Assembly: GCF_028765165.1 (NCBI RefSeq)
Contig: NZ_JARADB010000009.1
Span: 98,791 to 162,790 of the forward strand
Origin: Paenibacillus sp. MAHUQ-63
Lineage (GTDB): Bacteria > Bacillota > Bacilli > Paenibacillales > NBRC-103111
Length of the DNA: 64,000 nucleotides
Direction: 5' to 3'
The stretch's first letter is position 1, and the number at the start of each line of letters is the position of its first letter. The position numbers and the translations under genes are program-made. Shown here in pieces: positions 1-10,389 of the stretch. The notes beneath the pieces were generated by a model. It was not told the DNA's origin, did no database searches, and was given only the letters and a program-made list of their open reading frames with translations.

Positions 1-1
1 T

Positions 2-136
2 CGGGAATATGCGGGGGAACGAGGCATTAACCTGGGAGGGAGCCGTCCGGATCTGAAAGTTTTTTTACCGAAGCACCACAGGCGCACAGGGTTCCATCTT
101 GAGCCTTCTATTGCGGGCGTACATCATTTCTGCTGA
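2..136 (+). CDS. Possible 3' end of an unidentified gene (partial)
   Basis: An open frame runs from the window edge to a TGA at 134-136 and gives 44 residues, ending in ...SIAGVHHFC. It has no recognisable motif. It is the only one of the two + frames I examined here (the other stops at 28-30) that runs unbroken from the edge. No terminator hairpin was seen between it and the next gene. It may be the tail of a gene that starts outside the window, or chance. Confidence 0.25.
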   Translation, partial: REYAGERGINLGGSRPDLKVFLPKHHRRTGFHLEPSIAGVHHFC

Positions 137-194
137 ACCTATCCCTGTAGCCGGACATTTTTCTACATTTGGAAAGAAATGAGGAACATAGAGA

Positions 195-3100
195 ATGAGA
201 CGCTGGGTAGCTGTTCTGTTAAATATGAGTTTACTATTCGGCCTGTTTCCTGTGCCCGTTCCAGCAGCGGCAGCGATCACGGATCCGCCCGTATCCTCTC
301 CGCGATACGCCAAGGAGCAGCATACGGTGAAAGTCGGCGACTTGATCGCCCTTTCGACGGAGGAAACGGCTGTAACCAAGCAAGTGTATGATCTTGGACC
401 CATCAAGGCTGCGGCAGTTCCGGAGCTGGCGCAACCGGTGATCAACCCCTTGCCGGCTAAGACGAACCAGAACGAAGTACAGATTACCGGGACTGCGCCG
501 CTGGATGCGGAAGTGACGATCAAGTATGGGCTGATCGAGAATGGGATGCCGGATACGGAAGAAACGGCCGTTGCTTCGGAGGTGTACGGACCGGGGCTGG
601 GCCGGTTCGCGATGACGCTGCATTTGGCGGAAGCGGGGGTTTACCAGGTGAGGGCAATCGCCAAACGGGAAGAGCAAACGAGCGCGGAAACCGATCCGGT
701 CCGGATCGAACTCGATCAGCTCCCGCCTTATGGCCGGTGGATGAATTTGCGGTCAGTCGGCTCAACCGACAGCCAGATCGAGCTGCAATGGGATCCCATC
801 ACGGGTGAGACGATTGATTATTATCAGCTGCAATGGAAAGACGGTGAGTCGTGGTCGGTTCTCAAGGAAACGAAGGATGACCTGAGATTCGTTCATACGG
901 GTCTGCCGGAGGAAGCCTTCCAGCAATACCGGCTGTTCGCTTTCGATGAAGCGGGCAATGCTTCCGATGGGCTCTTGTTCTTCGGATCGACCTTTCATAG
1001 CGACGCGAAGGAAATTGCGAATACGTCTCCGGCGGAGCGCCATCGCGGGTTCTGGGACGCGGTCATGAGCAAGGACGGGTCGACGGCGGCTTTTATCTCG
1101 AACAGCAATGAGCTGCCGGGTTACGATCCGGAGAATCCCGATGTCGAACGCGTTTATGTGTATGATACAGCCTCAGGCAGCTTGACGAACATCGGTCACC
1201 TGGGCAATCGCTACCGGCAAGGAGAGATGATTGCGCTTAGCGCAACAGGACGGTATGCGGCCTTCGAAACTTGGGATGAGGGAGAAGAGGTCAACGTTCT
1301 GGAGGTATACGACCGAACTCTGGACCGGCATGAACGTGTCGTTACGACAGGAGAAGGGCACTTTGCGCATTTGTCCATGAGTGAAGACGGCAGCAAACTG
1401 GCCTTCGTCTCTGAAGCCGGCAACCTGGTGGCGGGCGATACGAACGGACGATTGGATGTATTCCTTGTGGACCGCAGCGGGGAGTCGGGCGGCACTGTGA
1501 AGCGAATCAGCAGTCCGGAAGGGAAGCCCGAAACGACCGCCGACAGCGAAGAGGTGGCGCTCAGCGGGGACGGACGGTATGCGGCTTTTGTCTCCCGTGC
1601 GCCTGAACTCGTACCGGATGGCGGCGCAGGCGACGGCAAGAACAAGCTTTTCGTCTATGATACGCTACTAGGCCAACTGCACTACCAGAATATCAGGCAG
1701 CCTGGATCCGACACTGAAGTGACGTCTCCGAGCTTGACGGCTGACGGACGTTACATGGCGATCCGTTATGCGGATTACCGTGGCGTGGAGATAGCCGTTC
1801 TGGAGCGTGCGGGGACCGCTTGGTCGAAGAAATGGCAGTGGAGTACGGCCGCTTCGAGCGTAGATCTCGGCGCGCCGCATTTGACAGCAGACGGCAATTA
1901 TATTTATTTCCGCTATGAGAATTACGATTCACTGAACATGCAGGCTCCTTACCTGCAGTGGGCTACGATCCGTTTCGACTTGGCCGATACTTCCATGTAC
2001 CGGTACATCGGCAAGCTATCTGCAGACAATGGAAGCATCTCGTTGAGCGGAGACGGCAAGAGAGGTGTATTCACGGAGGAGTACGGCGGAGAGTCGTTCG
2101 GAACGAACCGCGTGTTTACGGTGTGCTTGGATGATTGCAGCACAACTCCGCCCCCCTCTAAGGATACCGTGAAAAGAGCGGACGTAACTATCCCTCAACT
2201 TGTTCATGGTCAGGCTCCGATCGGCTCCGTACTGTCCATCCGGGCTTCGGCGGATGCCGGGAAGAATCTGCAGGCGGTTATTGCCTATGAGCTCGACGGC
2301 GATGCGTCCATACATGAAGACACAGTGGCGTTAAGCCTGTCGCCTAGCAATCCGCAAGTCTATATCGGCAGCTACAAGCTGCAAGAAGAGACTGTGCGTG
2401 TCGCTTCTGTCCGTGTGCAGCCGAAGGGCAGCCCGGAAGCTGCCAAGGCCGCATCGGGCTTTCCTGTGGAAGTTGCCGGAGAGCTGAATGTGAAGCTGGT
2501 GACGGATCATCCCGGACACCTGCGCGGAAGTCAAGTGACCGTGTGGAGCGAAAGCCGCAATACGGGCCGCTCCGCAGCGTTCGGCGAGGCGCTTGAGGCG
2601 TCCGTTGCGCTGGCTGCGGCCGACGACTACACCGTGCAAATCACGGATGCAGCCGGCCGGAAGCTGCTCGAGCGGCGAGGCGTCGCGCTTAAGCGCGCGG
2701 AGCGGACCTCTATCGCGGAGACCGTCTCGCCTCTAGCGGAATTCACTCTGCATGTTAGGGGAAGCCGCAATGAAGAGATGCCTGGAGTAACGGTTCATTT
2801 CCAGGACGCAGACGGGAAGCCGAACTATAGCGGGAAGACGGATGCGAGCGGGGCGATCAGGCTCAGAGGCGTTCATTCTGCGGGGGAAACCATCCGAGTG
2901 AAATTGGAGACGCAGCCTCCCTATGAGACCCCGGAAGTTATAACGGTTACCTTGGAACCGGGGAGAAATGAACGAACGGTTCAACTGAATGATTTGACGG
3001 ACGGCATTCTACAAGGCGTTACGTTTGGGGGAGGCAAAGCGGTCCCCGGCGCACATGTAAGCATAGTCTCCGTTTCCGAGAATAACAGCACATCGGTCGA

Positions 3101-6100
3101 GCTCGTCTCGGATGCGAACGGGAAGTTCACGTTCCGGGGATCCCCCGGCACCTATGTGATTAATGCCAAACGGAAGGCGGCTCCTATGTATCATAACGAG
3201 CAGCCGCAGCGGGTGACGCTGGTTTCCGGGGAGACGACGGAATTGGTCGTCCCGCTGGTAAACCGGGGAATCGGGACGTTAGCGATCCGAGGCTGGCTGA
3301 AGCCGGTAGACGGGGATTACGGTCCGATTGACGTATCGGATTGGCGGGCTGCCGTTCATTACAGACTGACGGTCAGCTCCAAATCATCCGGCATGCAAAG
3401 CTCGCAAGGGATGCTATGGAACAATGGCGGCGGGCTGGCAGCGGGTAGCGTGAAGGTGTACGGCGCCTCGGGAGAAGGCTTCGAGGTTTGTCTGAACGGC
3501 TCGGAAGCCGGACTGACGACGAACTGTACGACGGCTGTTCTCGACGATGAGTGGAATGCGGTCGCCGAAGTGAAGCTGGAGGAGAAAGCGCGGATCGAGG
3601 GCGCTGTCCTGGATTTGGCGGATGCTTCCCAGTATCAGGTTACAGCCGGCTATAAGGAGGACGGAAAGAGCACGGCGATATACAACGCGATGGTGGAGAC
3701 GGACGGCCATTTCTCCGTTTCGCTGCCTAAAGCGGGGAAATACGAGCTTGCCATAACCAAGCGCACGCCGATTGGCTACTATGGCGGTTCCCCGACCTAC
3801 CGCATCGTGACGCAAGTGGCTGAAGGCCAGAAGTTAGTGCTGCCTCCGGTTGCCATTCCGAAAGGGGAGGTCATCTTCACCGGCGATCCGAATAACGGCT
3901 TCGCCGTCACGGAACTGACGGTATCGACGGGGCAAAGCGTCACGCTGCAAGCGCGCTACATGCTGCCGGGAGCGAAGCCCGCCGTCACCGATGCGGCGCT
4001 GCTGCTGACCGTGCCGGAGGGCACTGAGCTGCTTTCGGATAGCGTTGTACTTAATGGAACTACTATTGTCCCTGGAGCAGTGGAAGGCGGTACCTACCGC
4101 ATCCCGTTAGGCAATTTGAAGCCGGGCAATAAAGGGACGTTGAATTACCGCTTGCAGGTCGGCCAGCCGGCAGACAGCAAGGTCGAAGCGGGCATTGCGA
4201 TGGAATACCGCAAAACGGCGGATGCTTCTCTCACGGTTGAGCCCCTGGGCAGCACGTATATTCACGTTGCTCCTGTCACGCTGGAAGTGCCGTCGCGAAC
4301 GCAAGGCCTGGAGATTCCGGTAAGCGGCCGTGCGCCGGCGGGGAAGGAAGTGCTAATCTTCGCTAACGATGAGCTGATTGGCCGGACGGTGGCGACACCT
4401 GGCGGACTCTGGTTTACGCGCGTCACACTACCGTCGATGGAGTCGCCCGGCATATGGAGCGATTCGGCGCAGTATTACCGGGTTACGGCCAAATCGGAGA
4501 TCGATGGGGCTTATATCCAGTCGGAAGCCCGGCAGGTTACCGCAGATCGCTCGCTGCCCGCTGTGACTGAGGTCGTGCTCAGGCAGCCGGACGGGCGCGA
4601 GGTTACGTTCGACCCTTCGAAGGGCGTATCGCGTTTCCCTTATGTCGTTGTTCCTTCGAAGCCCTTGCTGCTTCAGGTCAAACTGGCTAACCCTGAGCGC
4701 GCGGAAAATGTGCGCATTCGCGTAGGCAACACGGAAGTTGCGGCCACTCCGGCGGGTGCCGGTCTCTACACAGCTTCCCTGCCTGTCAGCTCGAACGGGC
4801 TTGGCAGCGGCATCTACGTCAAGTACAATACGGCGCCTGCAGCGCCATCTCCGCGCCCCGTTCCGCCAACAACGGCCGAATGGCAGGCCGCCAGGCAGCA
4901 GCTGGCGGACACCTGGCGCAACGCAGAGTTCAGCATCGCCGACGAGAGCAGAGAAGGACCCGACGGAGATACCGTTTATACACCTACGTACCGCGCCGTT
5001 TTGGGTGATAAGAATCGCACGGCGATGAATCTGCGAGTCAGTATGAAAGCGGTCAAGATCACGGACAGCGGCACGGCAAAGCCTTATCGTGATTTCACGT
5101 ACGGGCTGAATCCGAACGATTTGACCTTCCGGATCAGCGGCAATGTTGCGCTGTCCGCCATTTCGCAGCAGGACGCCGAGCAGCTGCGCGCGATGTTCCC
5201 GCAGACGCTGGGGGGCGACACCATCTCGACGGATTACGTCACGATTGCGTTGTCGCTGGCGTTCCCTGAAGCCAAGAAGGCGAATGAAGTTCTGGGCATT
5301 CTGGGCACGTTGAAAAGCCTTCTCTCGGACGCCGGAGATTCCATGACGTTCGCCGATCAGCTGCTCGAATTCCAGGATTATGTCATTAACAATGAGTGCA
5401 ATTTACCGACTGTGAATTATTACATGAGACGGATCAATCTGCTCTACGATCATGCGGCCAACGGTCTGTTGGGCAAAAATCTGCTCACCGGCATCGGCGG
5501 CGTCGTTGGGGTGATCGATAAAATTCCGAACAAAGTGGGCAATTCCATCGCTGCCGTTTTAACGGCATTGGGCGACGGCATTCTCGCCAGCTGGCAGGCG
5601 GATCTCAATGAGCTGAAGGAAGAGTTCGAGAAAGAAAAGAAATGGCGCGACGATATGGCTGAAGCGGGTGCGATCGAGCGCTGCAACAAGAAGAAGGACG
5701 ACGATGACGATGAAGACAAGGTGCCTCCCCCTAAGAAGCCGGATAAGCCGGATAAAGTAGCGGACCCGATCTGGATCTGGGACCCGAGCGGCTACGTCTA
5801 CGAAGCTTTGCCGGAGAACCGGATTGGAGGAGTAACGGCTACGGTTCTGCAGCAGGACAGCAGCTCGCCGGAGGTATGGCGCGAGTGGGATGCCGGATGG
5901 TTCGGACAGAGCAATCCGCTAACCACCGATAAGCTGGGACGGTACGGATGGGATGTGCCGGAAGGCAAATGGCGGGTTATGTTTGAAAAAGAAGGCTATC
6001 TGCCGGCACAAAGCGCCGACTTGACGGTGCTGCCGCCTCATTTTGACGTCAATGTGGGGATGATTTCGCTGGCTCCGCCTACAGCTTCCGTCGGCCAGGT

Positions 6101-8054
6101 CGTTTATGGCTCCGGTATTCCGCTGAGCTTCAGCAAGTATATGGTGGCGGATACGGTGAACGATCTATCCGTGTATGCCGAAACCGAGGATGGTTTCCGC
6201 GTGGCCGGGCATGTAGAGGCTGTGGATCCCAAGCCGGATGCCGCAGAGGTTGCTCTTACCAAGCAATTCACGTTCATACCGGATGCCCCGCTTGCAGAAG
6301 GAGCGGTGTACCGTCTTCACATAATGGCTGACGTACAGAGCTATGCGCGTGTAGGCATGAATGAAGAGCAAAGCTTCACGCTCACGGTACAGCCTTCGAC
6401 CGCCAGCCCTCTGGAAGCTGTCAGTGCTGTGAACATCACAGGAGGCTCCAGACAGCTGCTTGCGGAGTGGGCCGAGGATGACACTGTTGATTACGACCAC
6501 GTTCACTTGACCGCTTCGCCTCTTGGCAGCACATGCGCAGCCGTCGATATAAACGTTCCTCGGGGAAGCGGAAATGCCGTTATTGGTGCGTTGTGTCCCA
6601 ATACGGCATACGAGCTTCGCGTAGCGACCGTAGGTCGCAACGGTGTGGAATCGATAGGCGTAGTATCGTCAGGAACTACGTTAGCAGAAATGGAGCTTGT
6701 CCTGGATACGACAGCGCCGCAAGAGGCCGGCGAGATCGCTGCGGCTGCAAGTACGGACAGTCTGACCGTCACTTGGCGGGATCCGGCTGACGCCGACCTG
6801 CACCAAGTGCTCGTCGCCTGGAAGAAGAAAGGCGAAGCTCGTTATTCGCCGGTCACCTATGTGGACCGGGGCGTGCAGTCTTGGCGCATCGACGGGCTGG
6901 AGCCGGCAACCGACTATGAAATCCGGCTGCTGACGGCGGATTCGTACAGGAATACATCGAACGGAGCTACCGTTCAAGCAGCGACCAAGAACGGCGGCGG
7001 CGGTTCCCCAGGTCCGGGACCGGGTACCGGTTCCGGTGGTGCGTCAGGCGGCGGATCTGCTCCGGTGCCGGCGAAAGAGGAGACGGCGGAACTCGAATTG
7101 ACGGGCCATTCGCAGGAATGGTCCGGGTTCGAAGGGCGTGTCCGGGTGTCGATTCCGGACGGAGCCTTCCTGCCTGGACGCAAGCTGACAGCCATCCGGG
7201 TCCTGGTGTCCGCAGCCTCCGAATCCGGCTACAAGCCAATCGGAGATTCGGTGGTGTTCACCACCGATGACAAGACGAACCCGAGCAAGCCGCTGCGCCT
7301 GTCGATGGCGGCGGGCTTGACCGAGGATTCGGCGATGGACCTGCGGCGTCTCGGCATCTATAAGCGGGACAGCGCTGCGGCAGCGGGCTGGACGTACATC
7401 GGCGGTGTCGCCGATCTCGCTAACCGGCGCATCGAGGCGGATATTGCGGCATTAGGCGAATATGCCATCTTCCTGTACGATCGGGCGTTTACCGATCTCG
7501 AGGAGCATTGGAGCCTGCCGGACGTGAGCGTGCTCGTAAGCCGCCATATCGTGAACGGCACGGATGCCGGGCATTTCCAGCCCGACCGCCCGATCACGCG
7601 AGCGGAAACGGCGAAGCTGCTTCTGGAGGCGCTGGGTCCCGTCGAACGGCATGCAAGCCGTACTGCTTCCCGCATCAGTGATGTTGCCGACGAAGCTTGG
7701 TATGCAGCGTATGTAGCCCGTGCCGCTGAGATCGGGCTTGTCGAAGGGGCGGACGGTCAGTTCCGTCCGAACGACGCCGTCTCGCGTGAAGAGCTGGCTG
7801 TGCTGTTCCAGCGCTTTACGGAGCTGCGCGGTTTGAAGCCGGCGGACGCTCCGGCGCCAGACGCTTTGGATGCCTTCGCGGATGCAGGCGCCATCTCCGG
7901 CTGGGCGAAGGACGCGATGGCTGCGGCTGTGGCGAGAGGCTGGCTGCAGGGAATGTCGGCTGCGCACATCGCGCCGGCAAGTCCGGCAACACGCGCACAG
8001 ACGGCCGTTATGCTGCTTCGGGTTTTGGCGCAAGCGGGAGACATCGTGAAGTAA
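195..8054 (+). CDS. Giant secreted S-layer-homology protein with beta-propeller and Ig-like modules
   Basis: The 2619-residue product starts with a signal peptide (MRRWVAVLLN, a hydrophobic stretch, then PVPAAAA). Residues about 285-650 hold at least six PD40/TolB-like propeller blades (repeats such as SEDGSKLAF, SGDGRYAAF, TADGRYMAI). Residues 650-1400 carry carboxypeptidase-regulatory/Ig-like beta modules. Near residue 1835 is an acidic-lysine linker (KKKDDDDDEDK), and around 2070-2265 are fibronectin-III-like modules. A Gly/Pro/Ser linker spans about 2266-2300. Three SLH modules end the protein (from about 2432: FTDLEEHWSLPDVSVL, then NDAVSREELAVLF). SLH domains bind pyruvylated secondary cell wall polymers, so the protein should be displayed on the cell surface. 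The start at 195 follows a weak AG-rich site (GAGGAAC). A strong hairpin terminator follows at once. The ligand of the propeller is unknown. Confidence 0.85.
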   Translation: MRRWVAVLLNMSLLFGLFPVPVPAAAAITDPPVSSPRYAKEQHTVKVGDLIALSTEETAVTKQVYDLGPIKAAAVPELAQPVINPLPAKTNQNEVQITGTAPLDAEVTIKYGLIENGMPDTEETAVASEVYGPGLGRFAMTLHLAEAGVYQVRAIAKREEQTSAETDPVRIELDQLPPYGRWMNLRSVGSTDSQIELQWDPITGETIDYYQLQWKDGESWSVLKETKDDLRFVHTGLPEEAFQQYRLFAFDEAGNASDGLLFFGSTFHSDAKEIANTSPAERHRGFWDAVMSKDGSTAAFISNSNELPGYDPENPDVERVYVYDTASGSLTNIGHLGNRYRQGEMIALSATGRYAAFETWDEGEEVNVLEVYDRTLDRHERVVTTGEGHFAHLSMSEDGSKLAFVSEAGNLVAGDTNGRLDVFLVDRSGESGGTVKRISSPEGKPETTADSEEVALSGDGRYAAFVSRAPELVPDGGAGDGKNKLFVYDTLLGQLHYQNIRQPGSDTEVTSPSLTADGRYMAIRYADYRGVEIAVLERAGTAWSKKWQWSTAASSVDLGAPHLTADGNYIYFRYENYDSLNMQAPYLQWATIRFDLADTSMYRYIGKLSADNGSISLSGDGKRGVFTEEYGGESFGTNRVFTVCLDDCSTTPPPSKDTVKRADVTIPQLVHGQAPIGSVLSIRASADAGKNLQAVIAYELDGDASIHEDTVALSLSPSNPQVYIGSYKLQEETVRVASVRVQPKGSPEAAKAASGFPVEVAGELNVKLVTDHPGHLRGSQVTVWSESRNTGRSAAFGEALEASVALAAADDYTVQITDAAGRKLLERRGVALKRAERTSIAETVSPLAEFTLHVRGSRNEEMPGVTVHFQDADGKPNYSGKTDASGAIRLRGVHSAGETIRVKLETQPPYETPEVITVTLEPGRNERTVQLNDLTDGILQGVTFGGGKAVPGAHVSIVSVSENNSTSVELVSDANGKFTFRGSPGTYVINAKRKAAPMYHNEQPQRVTLVSGETTELVVPLVNRGIGTLAIRGWLKPVDGDYGPIDVSDWRAAVHYRLTVSSKSSGMQSSQGMLWNNGGGLAAGSVKVYGASGEGFEVCLNGSEAGLTTNCTTAVLDDEWNAVAEVKLEEKARIEGAVLDLADASQYQVTAGYKEDGKSTAIYNAMVETDGHFSVSLPKAGKYELAITKRTPIGYYGGSPTYRIVTQVAEGQKLVLPPVAIPKGEVIFTGDPNNGFAVTELTVSTGQSVTLQARYMLPGAKPAVTDAALLLTVPEGTELLSDSVVLNGTTIVPGAVEGGTYRIPLGNLKPGNKGTLNYRLQVGQPADSKVEAGIAMEYRKTADASLTVEPLGSTYIHVAPVTLEVPSRTQGLEIPVSGRAPAGKEVLIFANDELIGRTVATPGGLWFTRVTLPSMESPGIWSDSAQYYRVTAKSEIDGAYIQSEARQVTADRSLPAVTEVVLRQPDGREVTFDPSKGVSRFPYVVVPSKPLLLQVKLANPERAENVRIRVGNTEVAATPAGAGLYTASLPVSSNGLGSGIYVKYNTAPAAPSPRPVPPTTAEWQAARQQLADTWRNAEFSIADESREGPDGDTVYTPTYRAVLGDKNRTAMNLRVSMKAVKITDSGTAKPYRDFTYGLNPNDLTFRISGNVALSAISQQDAEQLRAMFPQTLGGDTISTDYVTIALSLAFPEAKKANEVLGILGTLKSLLSDAGDSMTFADQLLEFQDYVINNECNLPTVNYYMRRINLLYDHAANGLLGKNLLTGIGGVVGVIDKIPNKVGNSIAAVLTALGDGILASWQADLNELKEEFEKEKKWRDDMAEAGAIERCNKKKDDDDDEDKVPPPKKPDKPDKVADPIWIWDPSGYVYEALPENRIGGVTATVLQQDSSSPEVWREWDAGWFGQSNPLTTDKLGRYGWDVPEGKWRVMFEKEGYLPAQSADLTVLPPHFDVNVGMISLAPPTASVGQVVYGSGIPLSFSKYMVADTVNDLSVYAETEDGFRVAGHVEAVDPKPDAAEVALTKQFTFIPDAPLAEGAVYRLHIMADVQSYARVGMNEEQSFTLTVQPSTASPLEAVSAVNITGGSRQLLAEWAEDDTVDYDHVHLTASPLGSTCAAVDINVPRGSGNAVIGALCPNTAYELRVATVGRNGVESIGVVSSGTTLAEMELVLDTTAPQEAGEIAAAASTDSLTVTWRDPADADLHQVLVAWKKKGEARYSPVTYVDRGVQSWRIDGLEPATDYEIRLLTADSYRNTSNGATVQAATKNGGGGSPGPGPGTGSGGASGGGSAPVPAKEETAELELTGHSQEWSGFEGRVRVSIPDGAFLPGRKLTAIRVLVSAASESGYKPIGDSVVFTTDDKTNPSKPLRLSMAAGLTEDSAMDLRRLGIYKRDSAAAAGWTYIGGVADLANRRIEADIAALGEYAIFLYDRAFTDLEEHWSLPDVSVLVSRHIVNGTDAGHFQPDRPITRAETAKLLLEALGPVERHASRTASRISDVADEAWYAAYVARAAEIGLVEGADGQFRPNDAVSREELAVLFQRFTELRGLKPADAPAPDALDAFADAGAISGWAKDAMAAAVARGWLQGMSAAHIAPASPATRAQTAVMLLRVLAQAGDIVK

Positions 8055-8059
8055 AAGCA

Positions 8060-8094
8060 AAGAAGACACCCTTCGATAACGAAGGGGTCTTCTT
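8060..8094. terminator. Bidirectional terminator between convergent genes
   Basis: Arms AAGAAGACACCCTTCG and CGAAGGGGTCTTCTT pair around an ATAA loop. There are A-rich and T-rich flanks, so it can end the SLH gene (+) and the LuxR-type gene (-). Confidence 0.8.
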
Positions 8095-8123
8095 GTATAG
8101 CGCAGCTGGCACTCTGCAAGTAT

Positions 8124-10193
8124 TCACTCCAACAGCTTCTTCAGCAGCTGCGTCCGGTTAACCGCATCGAGTTTAGCGAACATCGACTTCATATGTTTCT
8201 TGACCGTTACTTCGCTGATATAGAGCGTTGCGGCGATTTCTTTGTTCGTAAAGCCCGCTTCCAGCAGTTTCGCGACTTCCTTCTCTCTGGAGGTGATGTC
8301 CGTCCGTAGCGAGATACGGTCAAGCGCGGCAGCTGCTTCCTCCTGAACGGCAGGCGTGCTTTGCTGCAGCGTTGCCGCCGCTTCCTGCTGAAGCAGCATC
8401 TGCTGCCCGGTGAGTGCAAGCATGCGATGAATGTAAGCGACAACCTGCTCGTTCTGCATATCGAGAATGAACGTGTCTGTCGGCGTTTCACCGTCATAGT
8501 TCGTATGCCTTCCGTTAGGCGCAATTTCAAAGCCGAGACTCAAGTGCGTCTGGATGAAATATGGGATGGGTGCCGGGGACTCGACGAGCAATTCACCTGT
8601 AAAAATAAGCGCATGCAGCAAGTGCCCGATCGCAGCCTGCTGGGAAGCATCGGCGTAATCCGCCGTATCGATCGTCTCAATGAACCATCCGGCTCGCGTA
8701 TGCGCGGGGACCGACAGACGTTCGTTCATTTCGGGCGATAAGCTGTTGAAATAAACGGAGGAACGCGGCGCCTTGCGTAAATAAGGCAATGTATCGCGGT
8801 GAATCGGGATGACGACGGCGATTCCGATAATGCTGCCATCCGCGTCCCGCATGGCCCGGACAACGTCATAGCCGAGCGAGAAGAGCGCCTTGAAGTCTAG
8901 CTTGTGCACGGTGAAGCCGGCTTCTTGGGCCGTCAGGTTGAAATTGAAATGACCGTTCGTCTGCGGGTCGTACAGCTCGATCCGTGTATCTTTGGCTGAG
9001 GCTTTCCGCTTGGCGACGTAGGCTTCCAACTCTGCGAGGTGATGGCTGCCGACGGTTTCGTAATGCCGGGGCGAGAGCTCGAACCAGTTCATGAAAGCCC
9101 GGATGAGGGAGTCGCCGATGTAATACATCAGCTCGAAGCCCTCCCGCCGGTCCGGCGCCGTCTTGCTGCCATCGGTCAACCGCTTGTAATAATATTGCAG
9201 CGCCCTGACCCGCACTTTCTCGTAATGGCTAGGGGTTCTGGAGAGAAGCTCCCGCGCCACGGCGTCGCGCATCAGGCTGTGTACGGTATATCCGCGGTCG
9301 ACCCTCCGGATGAAGGAGAAGCGGATTAATTGATAAAACTCGGATGCCGTAATCTCTCTTTCGGTGACGAAGGAGAGGCTCTCTTGATTAAAATGACGGA
9401 GCACGCATGCAGCCTCGATATAAGGACGCAGATGTTCACCCGGCACCTCGCGAAGCCACTGGGAAATCAAATAGGGCAGCGATTCGTCCCCGCCGGGATG
9501 CTCGGCTCTATCTTCATAATCCGGTTGACTGAACAGGAAGGTGATCAGGGACAGCGTCAAGGGATGACCTTTGGAATAACGCCAAATCCGTCCGATGGTT
9601 TTCTCGTCGGTGATGTATGTATTTTCAGCAAACCGGGCGACAGCGGTGTAATCGAGCTCGGAGAGAGCCATTCTCGTCAGCTGCCTCCTCCACACAGGGG
9701 ATAGATGCCAGGCTTCGCTAAGCGAATGCCGGCCGGCGATGACCGTGAGGATGTTGTTGTCGAGCTTTTTCAGAAAATAATCCCGCAGCCACTGGTCCAT
9801 GCTCTCCATCTGCTCGTAGACGTCGATAAACAAAACGACCTGACGCTCTGATGCCAATTGATTCAAAGCTTGCAGGCAAGTTACGGGCAGATCCGTCGTT
9901 TCCGTTGCCCGCCCGGCGGTCCCGGCAGGCAGCAGGCGCAGGATGTGCTCGCACAACGCTTCCGGCGTTTTGACATCGCCTTCGCTGTCGATGGAGAGCG
10001 TCCACGCGCCTCCTGCTCTGGCCAGACGTTGAAACTCGTCGAGCAGCGAGCTTTTGCCGATGCCGGCGGTGCCGAAGACATTCAAGATTTTGTATGGTTT
10101 GGGGGAGGCTTCGAGCAGCTGCAGGAATTCGTCTATCTCCCGCTTCCGTCCTACGAGCCACTCGCTTTCTTCTTCATAGCGCTCATCGATCAC
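8124..10193 (-). CDS. STAND-ATPase LuxR-family transcriptional regulator with an embedded acetyltransferase-like module
   Basis: The product has 689 residues from a GTG start at 10193. Residues 1-330 are a STAND/AAA ATPase: Walker A is GTAGIGKSS near residue 40, Walker B is VVLFIDVYE near 120, and a winged-helix-like section precedes residue 330. Residues about 400-590 read like a GNAT fold (DGSIIGIAVVIPIHRD, then GWFIETIDTAD, then PIPYFIQTHLSLGFEI), a match I make by eye only. The C-terminus is a LuxR helix-turn-helix (TSREKEVAKLLEAGFTNKEI). Such regulators use ATP-driven assembly to activate transcription on an inducer. It lacks the TPR domain of MalT. It is divergent from the VOC/RHS pair, and a perfect 18-bp palindrome lies in between, so regulation of those genes is a reasonable inference. 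Confidence 0.85.
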   Translation of the reverse strand: MIDERYEEESEWLVGRKREIDEFLQLLEASPKPYKILNVFGTAGIGKSSLLDEFQRLARAGGAWTLSIDSEGDVKTPEALCEHILRLLPAGTAGRATETTDLPVTCLQALNQLASERQVVLFIDVYEQMESMDQWLRDYFLKKLDNNILTVIAGRHSLSEAWHLSPVWRRQLTRMALSELDYTAVARFAENTYITDEKTIGRIWRYSKGHPLTLSLITFLFSQPDYEDRAEHPGGDESLPYLISQWLREVPGEHLRPYIEAACVLRHFNQESLSFVTEREITASEFYQLIRFSFIRRVDRGYTVHSLMRDAVARELLSRTPSHYEKVRVRALQYYYKRLTDGSKTAPDRREGFELMYYIGDSLIRAFMNWFELSPRHYETVGSHHLAELEAYVAKRKASAKDTRIELYDPQTNGHFNFNLTAQEAGFTVHKLDFKALFSLGYDVVRAMRDADGSIIGIAVVIPIHRDTLPYLRKAPRSSVYFNSLSPEMNERLSVPAHTRAGWFIETIDTADYADASQQAAIGHLLHALIFTGELLVESPAPIPYFIQTHLSLGFEIAPNGRHTNYDGETPTDTFILDMQNEQVVAYIHRMLALTGQQMLLQQEAAATLQQSTPAVQEEAAAALDRISLRTDITSREKEVAKLLEAGFTNKEIAATLYISEVTVKKHMKSMFAKLDAVNRTQLLKKLLE

Positions 10194-10285
10194 GCGTATC
10201 CATCACCTGCTCTATCAGACTGGGTATCCTTTATTTCCCATTCTACATGGACGGATACACGCGGTATAGATACAAAATTTGCGGA

Positions 10286-10303
10286 GGTATCCATATGGAT
10301 ACC
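10286..10303. promoter_or_regulatory. Perfect 18-bp palindrome, candidate operator
   Basis: GGTATCCATATGGATACC is a perfect palindrome in the divergent gap between the LuxR-type gene and the VOC/RHS genes. Related half-sites (GTATCC or GGATAC) also occur nearby at about 10196, 10226 and 10252. Clustered half-sites in a regulator's divergent gap suggest binding by that regulator; this is an inference. Confidence 0.5.
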
Positions 10304-10389
10304 CCATTTGCAGCTAGTGGGATAATTATGCCTTCCCGTGAATAGTGATATTTTTGATGTAATAGCAAGTTCGAAAGGTTGTGTGTGCA

